DNA of 64,000 nt. Source: Micromonospora pisi (lineage in GTDB: Bacteria > Actinomycetota > Actinomycetes > Mycobacteriales > Micromonosporaceae). The first letter of the stretch is position 1, and the number at the start of each line of letters is the position of its first letter. The position numbers were made by a program, and so were the translations under genes. Location: positions 4,588,001-4,652,000 of the forward strand of contig NZ_RBKT01000001.1 of assembly GCF_003633685.1 (NCBI RefSeq), written 5' to 3'. The notes beneath the pieces were generated by a model, which saw only the letters and a list, made by a program, of their open reading frames with translations, had not been told where the DNA came from and made no database searches. Shown piece by piece: positions 62,060 to 64,000 of the stretch.

Positions 62060-62584
62060 GTGAGCCAGGTGGTGTTCTCGCTCGGCAGCAATCTCGGTGA
62101 CCGGCTCGGGCACCTGCGTTCGGCCGTGACGGCACTCCAGGACGTACTGCTGGTTGTCTCCGGGGTCTACGAGACGCCGCCGTGGGGCGACCCGGACCAG
62201 CCGGCGTACCTCAATGCCGCGCTGCTGGCCGCGGACCCGGCGGCCGCGCCCCGGGACTGGCTGGAGCGGGCCCGTGGGATCGAGGAGGCCGCCGGCCGGG
62301 TCCGTGACCCGGCCCGCCGGTACGGCCCCCGCAGCCTGGACGTCGACGTGATCGGGGTCTGGACCGACGCGGGCGAACCGGTGTTCAGTGACGACCCCGA
62401 GTTGACCCTTCCGCATCCTCGGGCGCATCAGCGGGCGTTCGTGCTGCGTCCGTGGATTGACATCCAGCCGTACGGCAAGCTCCCCGGCCACGGCTGGCTG
62501 ACCGATCTGATGAGCACCGAGCCGGTCGCGACCGACGTCCTGGACGTGCGTGCCCGGCCCGATCTCCAGTTAGAGTCGATATGA
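62060..62584 (+). CDS. folK: 6-hydroxymethyl-dihydropterin pyrophosphokinase
   Basis: Adds pyrophosphate from ATP to hydroxymethyl-dihydropterin. 174 aa. FSLGSNLGDRLGHL, YETPPWGDPDQPAYLNAA, the HPPK signature RYGPRSLDVDVIG and LPHPRAHQRAFVLRPW. GTG 62060 is 3 nt after folB. Confidence 0.95.
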   Translation: MSQVVFSLGSNLGDRLGHLRSAVTALQDVLLVVSGVYETPPWGDPDQPAYLNAALLAADPAAAPRDWLERARGIEEAAGRVRDPARRYGPRSLDVDVIGVWTDAGEPVFSDDPELTLPHPRAHQRAFVLRPWIDIQPYGKLPGHGWLTDLMSTEPVATDVLDVRARPDLQLESI

Positions 62585-62682
62585 GGAACGAGTCGGCCGG
62601 AGGGTCGCGGAACGCGCCGGCCACGGGTGCGGCCCGGCTGAGCGAGCGGATCGCCGCGGCCGAACAGAGCGAGGAGACGCCC

Positions 62683-63201
62683 ATGACCGAGCGGCAGTCC
62701 CCACCGCGCGGGCCGACGGACGAACGCCCCCGGATGGGCCCCACCCGGCTGGCCACCCTGGTGGTCGCCGCGCTGGCCTCGGCCGCCCTGGCCTGGCTGC
62801 TGGTCAGCCTCTTCTACGCCGACATCCCACCGCTTCCGTGGCTGCCCCCGGCGACCATCGCCGCACTCGCGGTCCTGGAGGGGTACGCGGCGATCAACAC
62901 CCGGGCGCGGATCGAGCGTCGGCCCGGTCGGGACCCGGTCGACCCGCTCGCGGTGGCGCGTTTTGTCGTGCTGGCCAAGGCATCGTCGCTGGCCGGGGCG
63001 ATCTTCGCCGGGTTCTACGCCGGCCTGGACGCCTGGCTACTGGTCGAACCGACCCGGGCGGCGGGCAACGACGTGCCCGCGGCGACCGCCGGACTGGTGG
63101 CCTCGTTGGGGCTGGTCGTGGCGGCGCTACTGCTGGAACGGTCCGGTCGGGTGCCGAAGCGTCCCGGCGACGATCGGGAAAACGACGAGCGCCAGGACTG
63201 A
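62683..63201 (+). CDS. DUF3180 membrane protein
   Basis: 172 aa from ATG 62683, chosen because GAGGAG precedes it by 7 nt; an ATG at 62581 overlapping the folK stop would add 34 residues. Two membrane helices near the start (LATLVVAALASAALAWLLVSLFY; LPPATIAALAVLEGYAAI) and two later (FVVLAKASSLAGAIFAGFYAGL; AATAGLVASLGLVVAALLL). DUF3180 proteins follow folK in many actinobacteria; function unknown. Confidence 0.82.
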   Translation: MTERQSPPRGPTDERPRMGPTRLATLVVAALASAALAWLLVSLFYADIPPLPWLPPATIAALAVLEGYAAINTRARIERRPGRDPVDPLAVARFVVLAKASSLAGAIFAGFYAGLDAWLLVEPTRAAGNDVPAATAGLVASLGLVVAALLLERSGRVPKRPGDDRENDERQD

Positions 63202-63382
63202 CGGCCGAACCCAGAAGTGGCGTCCGCAGGGGGTGACGGCGGTGCCGGATCCGAGTAGCGTGCCTGCGACCGGTGGAAACGTGAGTTCCGTCGGGTCGGG
63301 TCCGGCGCTGTGACCGGCTCGGGCCCCAGCGACCGTCGAGGGGCTGGGATGGTCGGCACGACGACCGCGGGAGGCGCGCGAG

Positions 63383-64000
63383 ATGGCGTACGACGAGTCG
63401 ATCTATCGGCGGCACGAGTCAGCCGGCTCGGAGCCGGCCGGCGCGGGCGCGCGAGATGACTCCTGGTACGACGAGCGTGGTTACGCCGATGAGCGGACCG
63501 CTCGCCCCGACCCCGGCTACGCCGCCGGTTACGCGGCTGACGACTACACCGCCGGCTACCCCGCCGACGAGTACACCGGCAACTACCGCAGGGGTTCGAC
63601 GACAGCGCAGTTCTCCGATGCGCCCGAGCCGATGGCGCCGACCCGGCCCGGTGTCTCGCCGGCCGAACTCGACGACGTCTTCGACGACCCGGCGCACGGC
63701 GAGCCCGGCCGGGACCGGCTCGGTGTGCACTTCGGCTGGGAGTTCGTACTGCTGCTGGTGACCGGGCTGCTGGCGTACGCGCTCTACCGGACCGACCCCG
63801 ACCTGCTGCGGGGCGCACCGCTGAACCGGTTGCTGGTCGACGGGGCGGCGCTGGGGGCACTGGCGCTGGGCGCGGGCCTGACGCTCCGCGCCGGGGCGCC
63901 CAACCTCGCCCTCGGCCCGGTCGCCGTCGCGGCGGCCCTGCACTTCGCCGAGAACGGGGACCGGGGCGTGGTCGACGCCATGCTCCCCGCAGTGCTCTGG
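63383..64000 (+). CDS. Permease-like membrane protein, N-terminal part
   Basis: ATG 63383 with GGGAGG upstream; runs off the right edge (206 codons seen). The first ~110 residues are acidic, Tyr/Gly/Asp-rich and disordered. Membrane helices begin at FVLLLVTGLLAYALY, then LLVDGAALGALALGAGLTLRAGAPNLALGPVAVAAALHF. The segment GAPNLALGPVAV fits sugar-type ABC permeases (BPD_transp_2), where the first helices look alike, but the fragment is too short to be sure. Confidence 0.6.
   Translation, partial: MAYDESIYRRHESAGSEPAGAGARDDSWYDERGYADERTARPDPGYAAGYAADDYTAGYPADEYTGNYRRGSTTAQFSDAPEPMAPTRPGVSPAELDDVFDDPAHGEPGRDRLGVHFGWEFVLLLVTGLLAYALYRTDPDLLRGAPLNRLLVDGAALGALALGAGLTLRAGAPNLALGPVAVAAALHFAENGDRGVVDAMLPAVLW

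Noticed and set aside
1-64000. tRNA, rRNA or other structured RNA genes
   Set aside because: No tRNA-like cloverleaf ends, rRNA stretches or known RNA motifs were noticed on either strand; a covariance-model search would be needed to exclude small RNAs.

Overview
This window comes from a high-GC actinobacterium. Third codon positions are almost all G or C, GTG starts are frequent, and the gene set and order (ftsH-folE, folP-folB-folK-DUF3180, tilS-hpt, nth-tlpA-NUDIX-marP, eccC/eccD/mycosin) point to the Micromonosporaceae (Micromonospora, Salinispora, Plantactinospora and relatives). This placement is an inference from gene content; no rRNA or tRNA gene is present to test it.

Layout. (1) Positions 1-3.5 kb: a leftward, translationally coupled set (DivIVA-like protein, small Cys/His protein, large zinc-finger protein running off the window) that carries one clear and one probable frameshift, divergent from three tandem miniature GntR genes, the last of which is cut short. 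(2) 3.5-8.9 kb: a restriction-modification island with visibly lower GC, containing a C5 cytosine methyltransferase, a Vsr endonuclease with an N-terminal extension, an alpha/beta hydrolase-fold protein lacking its nucleophile, and two different Eco29kI-type GIY-YIG endonucleases at its two ends. (3) 8.9-12.8 kb: a NUDIX hydrolase, a Tat-exported PhoD phosphatase with extra C-terminal domains, and an SDR enzyme. (4) 12.9-21.5 kb: an acyl-CoA catabolic operon (TetR, TIGR03084 protein, AtuA-like protein, a remnant-like acyl-CoA dehydrogenase tail, carboxylase beta and alpha subunits, acyl-CoA dehydrogenase), probably for branched or terpenoid acyl-CoA. (5) 21.5-28.6 kb: phosphoesterase, Crp regulator, CapA protein, and the nth-tlpA-NUDIX-marP group. 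(6) 28.7-35.8 kb: a reduced type VII secretion locus (mycosin, EccC, EccD). (7) 35.9-47.7 kb: housekeeping genes ppa, dacB, a zinc metalloprotease, tilS, a gamma-glutamyltransferase-like protein, a GlxA/AraC regulator, hpt, ftsH and folE. (8) 47.7-60.4 kb: a mostly leftward cluster resembling the mating-pair-formation part of a Gram-positive type IV secretion system (two-TM pilin-like protein, PrgI-like protein, VirB4-type ATPase, VirB6-like membrane protein, VirB8-like protein, M23/lysozyme-like hydrolase, FtsK-type ATPase). No relaxase or integrase is visible. It lies between folE and folP. (9) 60.7-64 kb: folP-folB-folK-DUF3180 and the start of a permease-like gene.

A 54-bp double-palindrome repeat occurs three times: overlapping the stop codon of the carboxylase alpha gene, in frame inside the atuA-like gene, and between two convergent genes. 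Several genes have a TANNNT hexamer 6-8 nt before the start codon and no Shine-Dalgarno sequence, which suggests leaderless transcripts. The strongest candidates for something undescribed are the type IV-like cluster, including a 43-codon ORF coupled at both ends, and the restriction island with two endonucleases and one methyltransferase.
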